64,000 nt of DNA from Hyphomicrobiales bacterium (lineage in GTDB: Bacteria; Pseudomonadota; Alphaproteobacteria; Rhizobiales; Rhizobiaceae), in the NCBI GenBank assembly GCA_900470805.1, contig UCCA01000012.1:248001-312000 (forward strand), in the 5' to 3' direction. The notes beneath the pieces were generated by a model. That model saw only the letters and a program-made list of their open reading frames with translations, searched no databases and had not been told where the DNA came from. Position numbers and translations under genes: made by a program. Position 1 is the first letter of the stretch. Each line of letters opens with the position of its first letter. This document shows, one piece after another, positions 7,595 through 17,274 of the stretch.

Positions 7595-9091
7595 ATGCAC
7601 GAGATTGGTCATTTCATCGGCGGCAGGCACGTCGTCGGCTCCAGCGGTCGCTCGAGCAACGTCTTCAATCCGGCAACGGGTGAAGTCCAGGCAACCGTGG
7701 CACTCGCCAGCAACGAGGAAATGCGCGCCGCCGTCGAAAACGCCAAGGCAGCGCAGCCGAAGTGGGCCGCCACCAACCCGCAGCGCCGCGCCCGCGTTTT
7801 CTTCAAGTTCGTCGAACTCCTCAACAAGCACATGGATGAGCTGGCCGAGCTGCTCTCCAAGGAGCATGGCAAGACGATCGAGGATTCCAAGGGCGACATC
7901 ATTCGCGGCCTCGAAGTCTGCGAATTCGTCTGCGGCATTCCGCACCTGCAGAAGGGCGAGTTCACCGAAGGCGCCGGTCCCGCGATCGACATGTACTCGA
8001 TGCGCCAGGCTGTCGGCGTCGGCGCCGGCATCACCCCGTTCAATTTCCCGGCGATGATCCCGATGTGGATGTTCGCGCCGGCCATCGCCTGCGGCAACGC
8101 CTTTATCCTCAAGCCGTCGGAGCGCGATCCGTCCGTGCCGATGCGCCTTGCCGAACTGATGATCGAAGCGGGCCTTCCCGCCGGCATCCTCAATGTCGTC
8201 AACGGTGACAAGACCGCCGTCGATGCCATCCTCACCGATCCCGATATCGGCGCCGTCTCCTTCGTCGGCTCCACCCCGATCGCGCGCTATGTCTATGGCA
8301 CGGCGGCGATGAACGGCAAGCGCGCCCAGTGCTTCGGCGGTGCCAAGAACCACATGATCATCATGCCGGACGCCGATCTCGACCAGGCCGTCAATGCCCT
8401 GATGGGCGCCGGCTACGGCTCGGCCGGCGAGCGCTGCATGGCGATCTCCGTTGCCGTCCCTGTTGGCGAGGAAACCGCCAACCGCCTGATCGAGAAGCTG
8501 ACGCCGAAGATCGAGTCGCTGCGCATCGGCCCTTATACGGATGACAAGGCCGATCTCGGCCCCGTCGTCACCAAAGAAGCGCAGGCCCGCATCACCGGCC
8601 TGATCGATCGTGGTGTCGAAGAGGGCGCCAAGCTGGTCGTCGATGGCCGCGGCTTCAAGCTGCAGGGCTATGAGGACGGCTATTTTGTCGGTGGCTGCCT
8701 GTTCGACAACGTCACCCCTGACATGGACATCTACAAGACCGAAATCTTCGGACCTGTTCTCTCGGTGGTTCGCGCCAAGAACTACGAGGAAGCTCTCGAC
8801 CTGCCGATGAAGCACGAATACGGCAACGGCGTCGCGATCTACACCCGGGATGGCGATGCCGCCCGCGATTTCGCCTCGCGCATCAACATCGGCATGATCG
8901 GTATCAACGTGCCGATCCCGGTTCCGCTGGCTTATCATTCTTTCGGCGGCTGGAAGGCATCGAGCTTCGGCGACCTCAACCAGCACGGCACGGACTCGAT
9001 CAAGTTCTGGACCAAGACCAAGACCATCACCGCCCGTTGGCCGTCCGGCATCAAGGACGGCGCCGAGTTTGTTATGCCGACGATGAAGTAG
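7595..9091 (+). CDS. mmsA: Methylmalonate-semialdehyde dehydrogenase (CoA-acylating)
   Basis: The 498-residue product is a full-length aldehyde dehydrogenase of the MmsA/IolA group. These enzymes convert methylmalonate or malonate semialdehyde, NAD and CoA to propionyl- or acetyl-CoA in valine and myo-inositol breakdown. Visible features are GITPFNFPAMIPMWMFAPAI (cofactor region), FVGSTPIARYVY and the catalytic cysteine in GSAGERCMAISV. The MmsA-type GERCMA context replaces the GQxC found in ordinary aldehyde dehydrogenases. GAGGAGA precedes the ATG at 7595. A strong terminator follows. Confidence 0.93.
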   Translation: MHEIGHFIGGRHVVGSSGRSSNVFNPATGEVQATVALASNEEMRAAVENAKAAQPKWAATNPQRRARVFFKFVELLNKHMDELAELLSKEHGKTIEDSKGDIIRGLEVCEFVCGIPHLQKGEFTEGAGPAIDMYSMRQAVGVGAGITPFNFPAMIPMWMFAPAIACGNAFILKPSERDPSVPMRLAELMIEAGLPAGILNVVNGDKTAVDAILTDPDIGAVSFVGSTPIARYVYGTAAMNGKRAQCFGGAKNHMIIMPDADLDQAVNALMGAGYGSAGERCMAISVAVPVGEETANRLIEKLTPKIESLRIGPYTDDKADLGPVVTKEAQARITGLIDRGVEEGAKLVVDGRGFKLQGYEDGYFVGGCLFDNVTPDMDIYKTEIFGPVLSVVRAKNYEEALDLPMKHEYGNGVAIYTRDGDAARDFASRINIGMIGINVPIPVPLAYHSFGGWKASSFGDLNQHGTDSIKFWTKTKTITARWPSGIKDGAEFVMPTMK

Positions 9092-9117
9092 TCTGTCATA
9101 GACATATCGATGGGAAG

Positions 9118-9141
9118 CGGGCTCCACACGGAGCCCGTTTT
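9118..9141 (+). terminator. Rho-independent terminator of mmsA
   Basis: CGGGCTCC pairs with GGAGCCCG across the four-base loop ACAC and is followed by TTTT. It starts 27 bases after the stop codon. Confidence 0.85.
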
Positions 9142-9168
9142 CGTTCTATAAAGGCTGCGACAAAAAGG

Positions 9169-9183
9169 TGATCCAAATTTTCA
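9169..9183. promoter_or_regulatory. Candidate IRO box (RirA operator)
   Basis: TGA at 9169-9171 and TCA at 9181-9183 are separated by exactly nine bases, the TGA-N9-TCA form described for RirA-bound iron-responsive operators in rhizobia. The spacer is AT-rich. It sits about 80 bases before the rirA start, suggesting autoregulation. Confidence 0.45.
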
Positions 9184-9193
9184 TATTTCGCTA

Positions 9194-9211
9194 TTTTGGA
9201 ATTGTTCAAAA
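9194..9211. promoter_or_regulatory. Candidate ICE box (Irr-type operator) before rirA
   Basis: The 18-base stretch TTTTGGAATTGTTCAAAA is an imperfect palindrome resembling the ICE motif bound by Irr (TTTAGAA-N3-TTCTAAA type). Irr is known to repress rirA in Agrobacterium under low iron, which fits the position 53 bases before the start codon. Confidence 0.4.
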
Positions 9212-9263
9212 CTACTAATGCCTCTATATAAGCTCCCTAACGAGAACGATTCTGGAGATCGGC

Positions 9264-9746
9264 ATGCGTTTGACGAAACAGACCAACTATGCGGTTCGCA
9301 TGTTGATGTACTGCGCTGCCAATGACGGCAGCCTCAGCCGGATCCCGGAAATTGCCAGGGCTTATGGCGTTTCCGAACTTTTCCTGTTCAAGATCCTGCA
9401 GCCTCTGAACAAGGCCGGTTTGGTTGAAACGGTGCGTGGCCGCAACGGCGGCGTCCGCCTCGGCAAGCCTGCCGAGAAGATCAGCCTGTTCGATGTCGTG
9501 CGCGTCACCGAAGACAGCTTCGCCATGGCCGAATGCTTCGAGGATGACGGCGAAGTCGATTGCCCGCTTGTCGACAGCTGCGGTCTGAACTCGGCGCTCC
9601 GCAAGGCGCTCAATGCTTTCTTCGATGTGCTGTCGCAGTATTCGATCGACGATCTGGTCAAGGCCCGCCCGCAGATCAACTTCCTGCTCGGCATTACCGG
9701 CGATCACCAGCATGGCAAGCCGCGGGCCGTCGCTCCGGCCGCCTAA
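9264..9746 (+). CDS. rirA: Iron-responsive transcriptional regulator RirA (Rrf2 family)
   Basis: The 160-residue product begins MRLTKQTNYAVRMLMYCAAN and carries the Rrf2 winged HTH, including VSELFLFKILQPLNKAGLVE and a basic wing (VRGRNGGVRL). Three cysteines at 91, 100 and 106 match the conserved iron-sulfur ligands of RirA; the second and third are one residue later than usual because of an insertion. RirA senses iron through a [4Fe-4S] cluster and represses iron uptake genes when iron is plentiful. The gene is monocistronic, with two candidate iron operators upstream and a terminator downstream. Confidence 0.96.
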   Translation: MRLTKQTNYAVRMLMYCAANDGSLSRIPEIARAYGVSELFLFKILQPLNKAGLVETVRGRNGGVRLGKPAEKISLFDVVRVTEDSFAMAECFEDDGEVDCPLVDSCGLNSALRKALNAFFDVLSQYSIDDLVKARPQINFLLGITGDHQHGKPRAVAPAA

Positions 9747-10082
9747 AGTAGCAGTGCCTGTTTATTCGCAACCGCAGTCACCCATGGTGGCTGCGGTTGT
9801 TTCGTTTCTGGAAAGGGGTCTCGAAACTCCTCGCGGGCAGGGTATCTGTTCCATCTCGACCGCTGAAACACATTAAATATGACCAAAAAAAGGGTTATCC
9901 AGCGCGAATATTTCTAAATATGGCGTCTTTTCGACGTAAAATTACTAAAGTTGTCCGGCTGGAAAAATTTTCCGGCCCAGTCGTTGATTTCAGCAAACAA
10001 ATATCGTTCCATCGGCGCTCGATCCGGAGGAGCGCTCTGGGATCAGAAAACTTATAAAAGAACAAACCTGGGAAACGAAAAC
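9747..10082. other. Intergenic region rirA-dppA
   Basis: This 336-base stretch holds the rirA terminator and then an AT-rich segment that must contain the dppA promoter and 5' leader. I see no gene and no clear operator in it. Confidence 0.5.
9769..9803 (+). terminator. Rho-independent terminator of rirA
   Basis: CAACCGCAG at 9769-9777 pairs with CTGCGGTTG at 9791-9799, followed by TTTCGTTT. It begins 22 bases after the stop. Confidence 0.85.
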
Positions 10083-11678
10083 ATGAAAAAGATCTCTGTC
10101 CTTTTGGCAGCGACTGTTTTGGCTTCTGCCATGGCGTCCACCGCCTGGTCGAAGACGCTGGTATATTGCTCGGAAGGATCGCCGGAAGGCTTCGATCCCG
10201 CAATCTACACGGCAGGCACCACGTTCGACGCTTCGTCGCGCACCGTCTACAGCCGCCTGGTCGAGTTCAAGCATGGCAAGACCGAAGTCGAAGCCGGCCT
10301 CGCCGACAGCTGGACCGTTTCCGACGATGGCCTGACCTATACGTTCAAGCTGCATCCGGGCGTCAAGTTCCAGACCACTGACTTCTTCACGCCGACCCGC
10401 GATCTGAACGCCGACGACGTCGTCTTCTCGTTCGACCGCCAGCTGAAGGCTGACAGCCCCTGGGCCAAGTATGTCGCCGGCGTTTCCTACGAATACGCTG
10501 CCGGCATGGGCTTCCCTGATCTGATCAAGTCGGTCGAGAAGGTCGATGATCTGACGGTCAAGTTCACGCTCAACCATCCGGAAGCACCGTTCCTCGCCGA
10601 CCTCGCGATGGACTTCGCCTCGGTCGTTTCCAAGGAATATGCCGACAAGCTGCAGGCCGATGGCAAGATGGAGCAGATGAACCAGATGCCGCTCGGCACC
10701 GGTCCGTTCACCTTCGTTGCCTACCAGCCGGATGCCGTCATCCGCTACAAGGCCAACGAGAGCTACTTCAAGGGCAAGGAAAAGATCGACGATCTCGTCT
10801 TCGCGATCACCCCTGACGCATCAGTTCGCGCCCAGAAGCTCAAGGCCGGCGAATGCCACATCATGCCTTACCCGAACGCAGCCGACGTCAAGGATCTGAA
10901 GGCTGACTCGAGCCTCAAGGTTCTCGAACAGCCGGGCCTGAACGTGTCCTACCTCGCCTACAACACCCAGCAGGCGCCGTTCGACAAGCCTGAAGTGCGC
11001 AAGGCGCTCAACATGGCGATCAACAAGCAGGCGATCGTCGACGCCGTGTTCCAGGGCGCCGGCCAGGTTGCCAAGAACCCGATCCCGCCGACGATGTGGT
11101 CCTACAACGACGCCGTCAAGGACGATGCCTATAGCCCCGACGAAGCCAAGAAGATGCTTGAAGCCGCTGGCGTCAAGGATCTCTCGATGAAGATCTGGGC
11201 AATGCCGGTTTCCCGTCCTTATATGCTCAACGCACGTCGCGCCGCCGAGCTGATGCAGGCTGACCTTGCCAAGGTTGGCGTCAAGGTCGAGATCGTCACC
11301 CACGAATGGGCCGAATACCTGAAGCTCTCCAAGGACGTTAAGCGCGACGGCGCTGCGATCCTGGGCTGGACGGGTGACAATGGCGATCCGGATAACTTCC
11401 TCGACACGCTGCTCGGCTGCGAAGCCGTTGGCGGCAACAACCGTGCACAGTGGTGCAACAAGGAATTCGACGCCCTCGTGAAGAAGGCCAAGAAGACCGC
11501 TGACGTCGCAGAGCGCACCAAGCTCTATGAAGAAGCGCAGGTCGTCTTCAAGAAGGAAGCGCCTTGGGCCACCATCGACCACTCGACGGAATTCGTTCCG
11601 ATGAGCGCCAAGGTTTCCGGCTACGTGCAGGATCCGGTCGGCGTTCACCGCTTCGATGGCGTTGATATCGCCGAATAA
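10083..11678 (+). CDS. dppA: Periplasmic dipeptide/oligopeptide-binding protein
   Basis: The 531-residue product has a Sec signal peptide (MKKISVLLAATVLASAMAST, cleaved near AWS-K) and the SBP_bac_5 fold. Diagnostic pieces are CSEGSPEGFDPAIYTAGTT, the lobe segment PLGTGPFTFVAYQPDA and WTGDNGDPDNFL, very close to enterobacterial DppA. It captures dipeptides, and in some bacteria haem or delta-aminolevulinate, and delivers them to DppBC. The ATG at 10083 starts at the signal peptide; the upstream in-frame extension is not signal-like. It is first in a five-gene operon. A 12-bp stem-loop separates it from dppB and may keep its mRNA more abundant than the rest. Confidence 0.94.
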   Translation: MKKISVLLAATVLASAMASTAWSKTLVYCSEGSPEGFDPAIYTAGTTFDASSRTVYSRLVEFKHGKTEVEAGLADSWTVSDDGLTYTFKLHPGVKFQTTDFFTPTRDLNADDVVFSFDRQLKADSPWAKYVAGVSYEYAAGMGFPDLIKSVEKVDDLTVKFTLNHPEAPFLADLAMDFASVVSKEYADKLQADGKMEQMNQMPLGTGPFTFVAYQPDAVIRYKANESYFKGKEKIDDLVFAITPDASVRAQKLKAGECHIMPYPNAADVKDLKADSSLKVLEQPGLNVSYLAYNTQQAPFDKPEVRKALNMAINKQAIVDAVFQGAGQVAKNPIPPTMWSYNDAVKDDAYSPDEAKKMLEAAGVKDLSMKIWAMPVSRPYMLNARRAAELMQADLAKVGVKVEIVTHEWAEYLKLSKDVKRDGAAILGWTGDNGDPDNFLDTLLGCEAVGGNNRAQWCNKEFDALVKKAKKTADVAERTKLYEEAQVVFKKEAPWATIDHSTEFVPMSAKVSGYVQDPVGVHRFDGVDIAE

Positions 11679-11717
11679 CGAAATCTATGCAAAGATGCCC
11701 GGCAAGACCGGGCGTGG

Positions 11718-11748
11718 CCGGCGGTCAGGAGTGATACCTGACCGCCGG
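11718..11748 (+). other. Stem-loop between dppA and dppB
   Basis: CCGGCGGTCAGG (11718-11729) pairs perfectly with CCTGACCGCCGG (11737-11748) around a seven-base loop. No T run follows, so it is more likely a processing or mRNA-stability element than a full terminator. Such hairpins after binding-protein genes raise binding-protein yield in other ABC operons. Confidence 0.7.
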
Positions 11749-11767
11749 ACTAATATGGACATATGAT

Positions 11768-12772
11768 ATGTTTCGATTTTTCATCGGGCGCCTCGCGGTC
11801 CTGATCCCCACCTTCCTCGGTGTTTCCATCATCGCCTTCGCCTTCATCCGCCTGCTGCCCGGTGATCCGGTCATGCTGATGTCGGGCGAGCGCGTCATGG
11901 CGCCGGAACGCCATGCCGAAATCATGCACGACCTCGGCCTCGACCGGCCGGTCTACGTGCAGTATCTCGATTACCTCGGCAATCTCGTCCAGGGCGACCT
12001 CGGCTCGTCGATCGTCACCAAGCGCCCGGTGCTGCAGGAGTTCGCCTCGCTGTTCCCGGCGACGCTGGAACTGTCGATCTGTGCCATGCTGTTCGCCGTC
12101 ATCCTGGGCATCCCGGCCGGCATCTTCGCCGCCGTGAAGAGGGGGACCTGGTTCGACCAGGGGGTGATGGGTGTCGCCCTTGTCGGCTATTCCATGCCGA
12201 TCTTCTGGTGGGGCCTGCTCCTCATCGTTCTCTTCTCGAATACGCTGCACTGGACACCCGTGTCCGGCCGTATCTCGCTGATGTACTTCTTCAAGCCGGT
12301 CACCGGCTTCATGCTGATCGACAGTCTCATCTCCGGCCAGGCCGGCGCCTTCAAGTCGGCCTTCCAGTCGCTGATCCTGCCGACCATCGTCCTCGGCACC
12401 ATCCCGCTCGCCGTCATTGCGCGCCAGACGCGCTCGGCGATGCTGGAAGTGCTGGGCGAGGATTACGTCCGCACCGCCCGCTCCAAGGGTCTCGCGCCCT
12501 TGCGCGTCGTCGGCGTCCATGCGCTGCGCAACGCGATGATCCCCGTTGTCACCTCGATCGGCCTGCAGGTCGGCGTGCTGCTCGGCGGGGCGATCCTGAC
12601 GGAAACGATCTTCTCCTGGCCGGGTATCGGCAAGTGGATGGTCGATGCAGTGTTCAAGCGTGACTATACCGTGGTGCAGGGCGGCCTGCTCTTGATCGCG
12701 GCCATCATCATGCTCGTCAACCTGATCGTCGATCTCATGTACGGTCTCATCAACCCACGCATCAGACACTAG
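11768..12772 (+). CDS. dppB: Dipeptide ABC transporter permease
   Basis: The 334-residue inner-membrane protein is a BPD_transp_1 permease of the DppB type. It has an N-terminal membrane helix (FFIGRLAVLIPTFLGVSIIAF), a periplasmic domain with VMAPERHAEIMHDLGLDRPVYVQY, and the EAA loop DYVRTARSKGLAPLRVVGVHALRNA that contacts DppD/F. Its short distance to dppC (10 bases) shows one transcript. It forms the translocation pore with DppC. Confidence 0.93.
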   Translation: MFRFFIGRLAVLIPTFLGVSIIAFAFIRLLPGDPVMLMSGERVMAPERHAEIMHDLGLDRPVYVQYLDYLGNLVQGDLGSSIVTKRPVLQEFASLFPATLELSICAMLFAVILGIPAGIFAAVKRGTWFDQGVMGVALVGYSMPIFWWGLLLIVLFSNTLHWTPVSGRISLMYFFKPVTGFMLIDSLISGQAGAFKSAFQSLILPTIVLGTIPLAVIARQTRSAMLEVLGEDYVRTARSKGLAPLRVVGVHALRNAMIPVVTSIGLQVGVLLGGAILTETIFSWPGIGKWMVDAVFKRDYTVVQGGLLLIAAIIMLVNLIVDLMYGLINPRIRH

Positions 12773-12782
12773 GAGCGGCCCC

Positions 12783-13670
12783 ATGAGCACGACAAATACA
12801 ACGTCTGCCCAGCCCTCCGGCCTGTCGGAGTTCTGGTACTACTTCTCGCGAAACAAGGGCGCGGTCATCGGCCTCGTTGTCTTCGTTTTCGTTCTGCTTT
12901 TGGCGATCTTTGCGCCGATCGTTGCGCCCTATGATCCGAACATCCCGTCCGGCATCCAGCGCCTGCCGCCGTCATGGTCGGAAGCGGGCAACAGCGCCTA
13001 TCTGCTCGGCACCGATGCCGTCGGCCGCGACATGCTCTCGCGCCTGATCTACGGCACCCGCTTCTCGCTGTTCATCGGCCTCGTCGTCGCCTCGCTGTCG
13101 GCTGTCGCCGGCGTGTTGCTCGGCCTGATCGCCGGTTATTTCCGCGGCCGCACCGACACGATCATCATGCGCGTCATGGACATCATCCTGGCCTTCCCGT
13201 CGCTGCTGCTGGCCCTCGTGCTCGTCGCCGTCCTCGGCCCCGGCCTGCTGAACGCCATGATCGCCATCTCGATCGTCAACCAGCCGCACTTCGTCCGCCT
13301 GACCCGCGCCGCCGTCATCAGCGAGCGCGAGAAGGAATATGTCGTCGCCTCCCGCGTCGCCGGCGCCGGCACGCTGCGCCTGATGTTCAAGACCATCCTG
13401 CCGAACTGCCTGGCGCCGCTGATCGTTCAGGCGACGCTGGCCTTCTCGGCGGCGATCCTCGACGCGGCCGCCCTCGGCTTCCTCGGCATGGGCGCCCAGC
13501 CGCCGACAGCCGAATGGGGCACGATGCTCGCCGACGCCCGCGAGTTCTTCCAGAGCTCGCCGTCGCTCGTCACTTTCCCGGGCCTGTGCATCCTCATCAC
13601 CGTTCTCGCCATCAACTTGATGGGCGACGGTCTGCGTGATGCGCTCGATCCCAAACTGAAGAGGTCCTGA
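12783..13670 (+). CDS. dppC: Dipeptide ABC transporter permease
   Basis: The 295-residue product has an N-terminal OppC_N segment (SEFWYYFSRNKGAVIGLVVF), the LGTDAVGRDMLSRLIYGTR motif typical of DppC/OppC, five later membrane helices and the EAA loop EKEYVVASRVAGAGTLRLMF. It pairs with DppB. An AGGAGCG site precedes the ATG. The dppD start follows one base after its stop. Confidence 0.93.
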   Translation: MSTTNTTSAQPSGLSEFWYYFSRNKGAVIGLVVFVFVLLLAIFAPIVAPYDPNIPSGIQRLPPSWSEAGNSAYLLGTDAVGRDMLSRLIYGTRFSLFIGLVVASLSAVAGVLLGLIAGYFRGRTDTIIMRVMDIILAFPSLLLALVLVAVLGPGLLNAMIAISIVNQPHFVRLTRAAVISEREKEYVVASRVAGAGTLRLMFKTILPNCLAPLIVQATLAFSAAILDAAALGFLGMGAQPPTAEWGTMLADAREFFQSSPSLVTFPGLCILITVLAINLMGDGLRDALDPKLKRS

Positions 13671-13671
13671 T

Positions 13672-14516
13672 ATGGCACTTCTCGAAATCGAAAATCTCGT
13701 CGTCGAGTTCCAGACCTCGACCGGCACCTTCCGCGCCGTCGATGGCGTGTCGATGAAGGTCGATGCCGGCGAAGTGCTGGCGATCGTCGGCGAATCCGGC
13801 TCCGGCAAGTCCGTCTCCATGCTGGCCGCCATGGGCCTTCTGCCCTGGACGGCCAAGGTCACCGCCGACAAGCTGATCTTCGACGGCCGCAACCTGCTCG
13901 GCATGTCCGGCAGCCAGCGGCGCGATATCATCGGCAAGGACATGTCGATGATCTTCCAGGAGCCCATCGCCAGCCTCAACCCGTGCTTCACCGTCGGCTT
14001 CCAGATCGAGGAGGTGTTGCGCATCCATCTCGGCATGAACAAGGCCGAGCGCCGCAAGCGTGCCATCGAACTGTTCGAGGCCGTCGGCATCCCCAATCCC
14101 GCCGAGCGTCTTGGCCACTTTCCGCACCAGATGTCGGGCGGCCAGTGCCAGCGCGTGATGATCGCCATCGCCATTGCCTGCAATCCGAAGCTGCTGATCG
14201 CCGACGAGCCGACCACCGCGCTCGACGTCACCATCCAGAAGCAGATCCTCGATCTCCTGATGCGCCTGCAGGTCGAGCATGGCATGGGCCTGATCATGAT
14301 CACCCACAACATGGGCGTGGTCGCCGAAACCGCCGATCGCGTCGTCGTCCAGTACAAAGGCCGCAAGATGGAGGAGGCTGACGTGCTGTCGCTCTTCGAA
14401 TCGCCGAAAAGCGATTACACCCGCGCGCTGCTCGCGGCTCTGCCCGACAACGCCACCGGCGACCGCCTGCCGACCATCGGCGAAATCTTCAAACAGACGA
14501 GTGAGGGAGCGGCCCA

Positions 14517-14520
<4 letters not shown>
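13672..14520 (+). CDS. dppD: Dipeptide ABC transporter ATPase
   Basis: The 282-residue cytoplasmic ATPase has Walker A GESGSGKSVS near residue 41, the Q loop MIFQEPIASLNP, signature MSGGQCQRV, Walker B LLIADEPTTALD and the switch His in MITHNMG. The C-terminal part (YTRALLAALPD) belongs to the oligopeptide transporter extension. It overlaps dppF by four bases (ATGA), implying translational coupling. The signature has C in place of a common residue (SGGQCQRV), seen in some DppD proteins. Confidence 0.93.
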
Positions 14521-15353
<833 letters not shown>

Positions 15354-15406
15354 CCTTGGGTCTCCTGGCACGGCGGACCATGCCGGAGTGAGGAGAAAGC
15401 ATACCA

Positions 15407-15940
15407 ATGTCAGCACATAACACGCGCCCCCATGCCATCATCGTCATGGGGGTCAGCGGCTGCGGCAAGTCGTCGGTCGGCGAGGCTGTCGCCAAGGCAC
15501 TTTCCGTCGAGTTCGCCGAGGGCGACGCGCTGCATCCTGCATCCAACGTCGAGAAGATGTCGAAGGGCATTCCGCTCGCCGACGAAGACCGCATGCCCTG
15601 GCTCGACGTGATCGGCCGCACCATGAAGGCAGCGCTCGACCACAATGACGGCATCGTCGTCTCCTGCTCGGCGTTGAAGAAGAGCTACCGCGACCGCCTG
15701 CGCGCCGCCGTCGATGGCAATCTCTATTTCGTTTATCTCCACGGCTCGAAGGAGCTGCTGACATCCCGCATGGGCGCCCGCAAGGGCCATTTCATGCCGC
15801 TGTCTCTGCTCGAGAACCAGCTGGCAACATTGGAGATTCCAACCGGCGAACCCGGCGTGGTCACTGTCGATATCGACTGGACGATCGACGAGATCGCGAA
15901 AACTGCGCTCCGCGATCTCGCAAAACTTGGCGTGTCCTGA
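15407..15940 (+). CDS. gntK: Gluconokinase, thermoresistant type
   Basis: The 177-residue product is a full-length GntK. It has the P-loop GVSGCGKSSVG at residues 15-25, then FAEGDALHPASNVEKMSKGIPLADEDRMPWL, the family hallmark that includes the gluconate-binding region, and SCSALKKSYRDRLR. It phosphorylates gluconate to 6-phosphogluconate for the Entner-Doudoroff or pentose phosphate routes. AGGAGA lies upstream. It follows dppF on the same strand and may be read from the dpp promoter, though the functional link is not obvious. It is convergent with the DadA-like gene. Confidence 0.92.
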   Translation: MSAHNTRPHAIIVMGVSGCGKSSVGEAVAKALSVEFAEGDALHPASNVEKMSKGIPLADEDRMPWLDVIGRTMKAALDHNDGIVVSCSALKKSYRDRLRAAVDGNLYFVYLHGSKELLTSRMGARKGHFMPLSLLENQLATLEIPTGEPGVVTVDIDWTIDEIAKTALRDLAKLGVS

Positions 15941-15950
15941 CCGTCAATTC

Positions 15951-17198
15951 TTACGGATTGAATCGCTTCGGCGAGTAGGCGGAAATATCCACGAACGGCG
16001 TCTCGCCGGTCATCTGTTCCGCCAGCGCCCGTCCGGTCACCGGCCCGAGCGTCAATCCGTGATGGGCATGGCCGAAAGCGAACCACAGGCCCTCGTGGCG
16101 TGGCGCCTTGCCGATGATCGGCATCATGTCGGGCGTGCAGGGACGGGCGCCCATCCAGGGTTCCGGACCCAGCCGTTCGCCGAGCGGAAACACCCCGCGC
16201 GCCACGGCTTCGGCGCGGTCGAGCTGCACCGGCGTTTTCGGCGCGTCGATTGCCGCGAATTCGGCGCCCGTGGTCAGCCGGATGCCGCCGGCCATCGGCG
16301 CGATGAGGTAGCCGAGTTCGGTGTCGGCCACGGTGTTGTTCAGCACCGCATTGCCCTTGGCCGAGTAATGCATGTGGTAGCCGCGCTTGACGCCGAGCGG
16401 GAAGGCGTAGCCGAGCCGCCGGGTGGCGACCGCCGCCCATGGCCCCAGCGCCATCACCGCCTCGTCGGCCTCGACGGGGCCCTCGTCGGTGGCGATCTTC
16501 CAGCCGGCGCCGAACTTGCCGAAGGAATTGGCGTCGCCTGTCACGAAGCGGCCGCCGATGCTCTCGAAATAGCGGAGATAGGCGGCCGTCAGCGCCTGCG
16601 GATCGGTGACCGACCACGGATCGCGCCACTTCAGCCCGCCGACGAAGCCGAGGTTCAGGTCCGGCTCCAGCCGCGCCAGATCGGTGCTGTCGAGACGCTC
16701 GAAGCCGACGCCGAACTCCGTTTGCAGCCGCTCGGCTTCAGTGAATTCCGCGTCGCGCTTTTCGGCCGTGCGGAACACTTCCAGCCAGCCGTTCTTGCGG
16801 ATCAGGTGCTGGGCGCCGGATGCCTCGACCAGGTCGTGGTGTTCGGAGACCGAGTGCTCGATCAGCGGCGCGTAGGCTTTCGAGATCATCTGGTGGCGCT
16901 TGGCGTTGGAGTGCCACCAGTAGCGCGCCAGAAACGACAGCTGCCCCGGCAGCGCCTTGAGATGATAATGCGCGTCGATGCGATTGTTGAGCGCATAGCG
17001 CATCAGCACGCCGAGCTGCTGCGGAAAGCCGTAGGGCACGACGCCCTCGCGCTGGATCAGCCCGGCATTGCCAAAGGAGGTGCCGTTGCCGGGCGCCTTG
17101 CGGTCGACAAGCGTCACCTGTCGCCCGCGCCGCTGCAAATGGATGGCCGTCGATACGCCGACGATGCCGGCGCCAAGCACGATTACGTTTTTCGTCAT
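15951..17198 (-). CDS. FAD-dependent D-amino acid dehydrogenase (DadA-like)
   Basis: The 415-residue product is a DAO-family flavoprotein. It has an N-terminal Rossmann motif VIVLGAGIVGVSTAIHLQRRG followed by VTLVDRKAPGNGTSFGNAG, the usual DadA FAD-binding start. The C-terminus holds MGARPCTPDMMPIIGKAPRHEGLWFAFGHAHHGLTLGPVTGR, which closes the FAD site. DadA-like enzymes oxidise D-amino acids to keto acids and pass electrons to the membrane quinone pool. It lies downstream of the PKS and ICMT genes on the same strand, 76 bases from the ICMT stop, and could share their transcript. Substrate is not determined by sequence. Confidence 0.85.
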   Translation of the reverse strand: MTKNVIVLGAGIVGVSTAIHLQRRGRQVTLVDRKAPGNGTSFGNAGLIQREGVVPYGFPQQLGVLMRYALNNRIDAHYHLKALPGQLSFLARYWWHSNAKRHQMISKAYAPLIEHSVSEHHDLVEASGAQHLIRKNGWLEVFRTAEKRDAEFTEAERLQTEFGVGFERLDSTDLARLEPDLNLGFVGGLKWRDPWSVTDPQALTAAYLRYFESIGGRFVTGDANSFGKFGAGWKIATDEGPVEADEAVMALGPWAAVATRRLGYAFPLGVKRGYHMHYSAKGNAVLNNTVADTELGYLIAPMAGGIRLTTGAEFAAIDAPKTPVQLDRAEAVARGVFPLGERLGPEPWMGARPCTPDMMPIIGKAPRHEGLWFAFGHAHHGLTLGPVTGRALAEQMTGETPFVDISAYSPKRFNP

Positions 17199-17274
17199 AT
17201 TCCTGAGAAATCCAAACTCATTCTGCGATCGAAAATGCCTCTCCGCCGCGCCGCGCGCAAATGAAAAATCGCAT

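Noticed and set aside
7559..9127. A 522-residue minus-strand frame opposite mmsA
   Set aside because: It is a shadow of the mmsA codons with Asp/Gly/Ala-rich low-complexity content and no family match.
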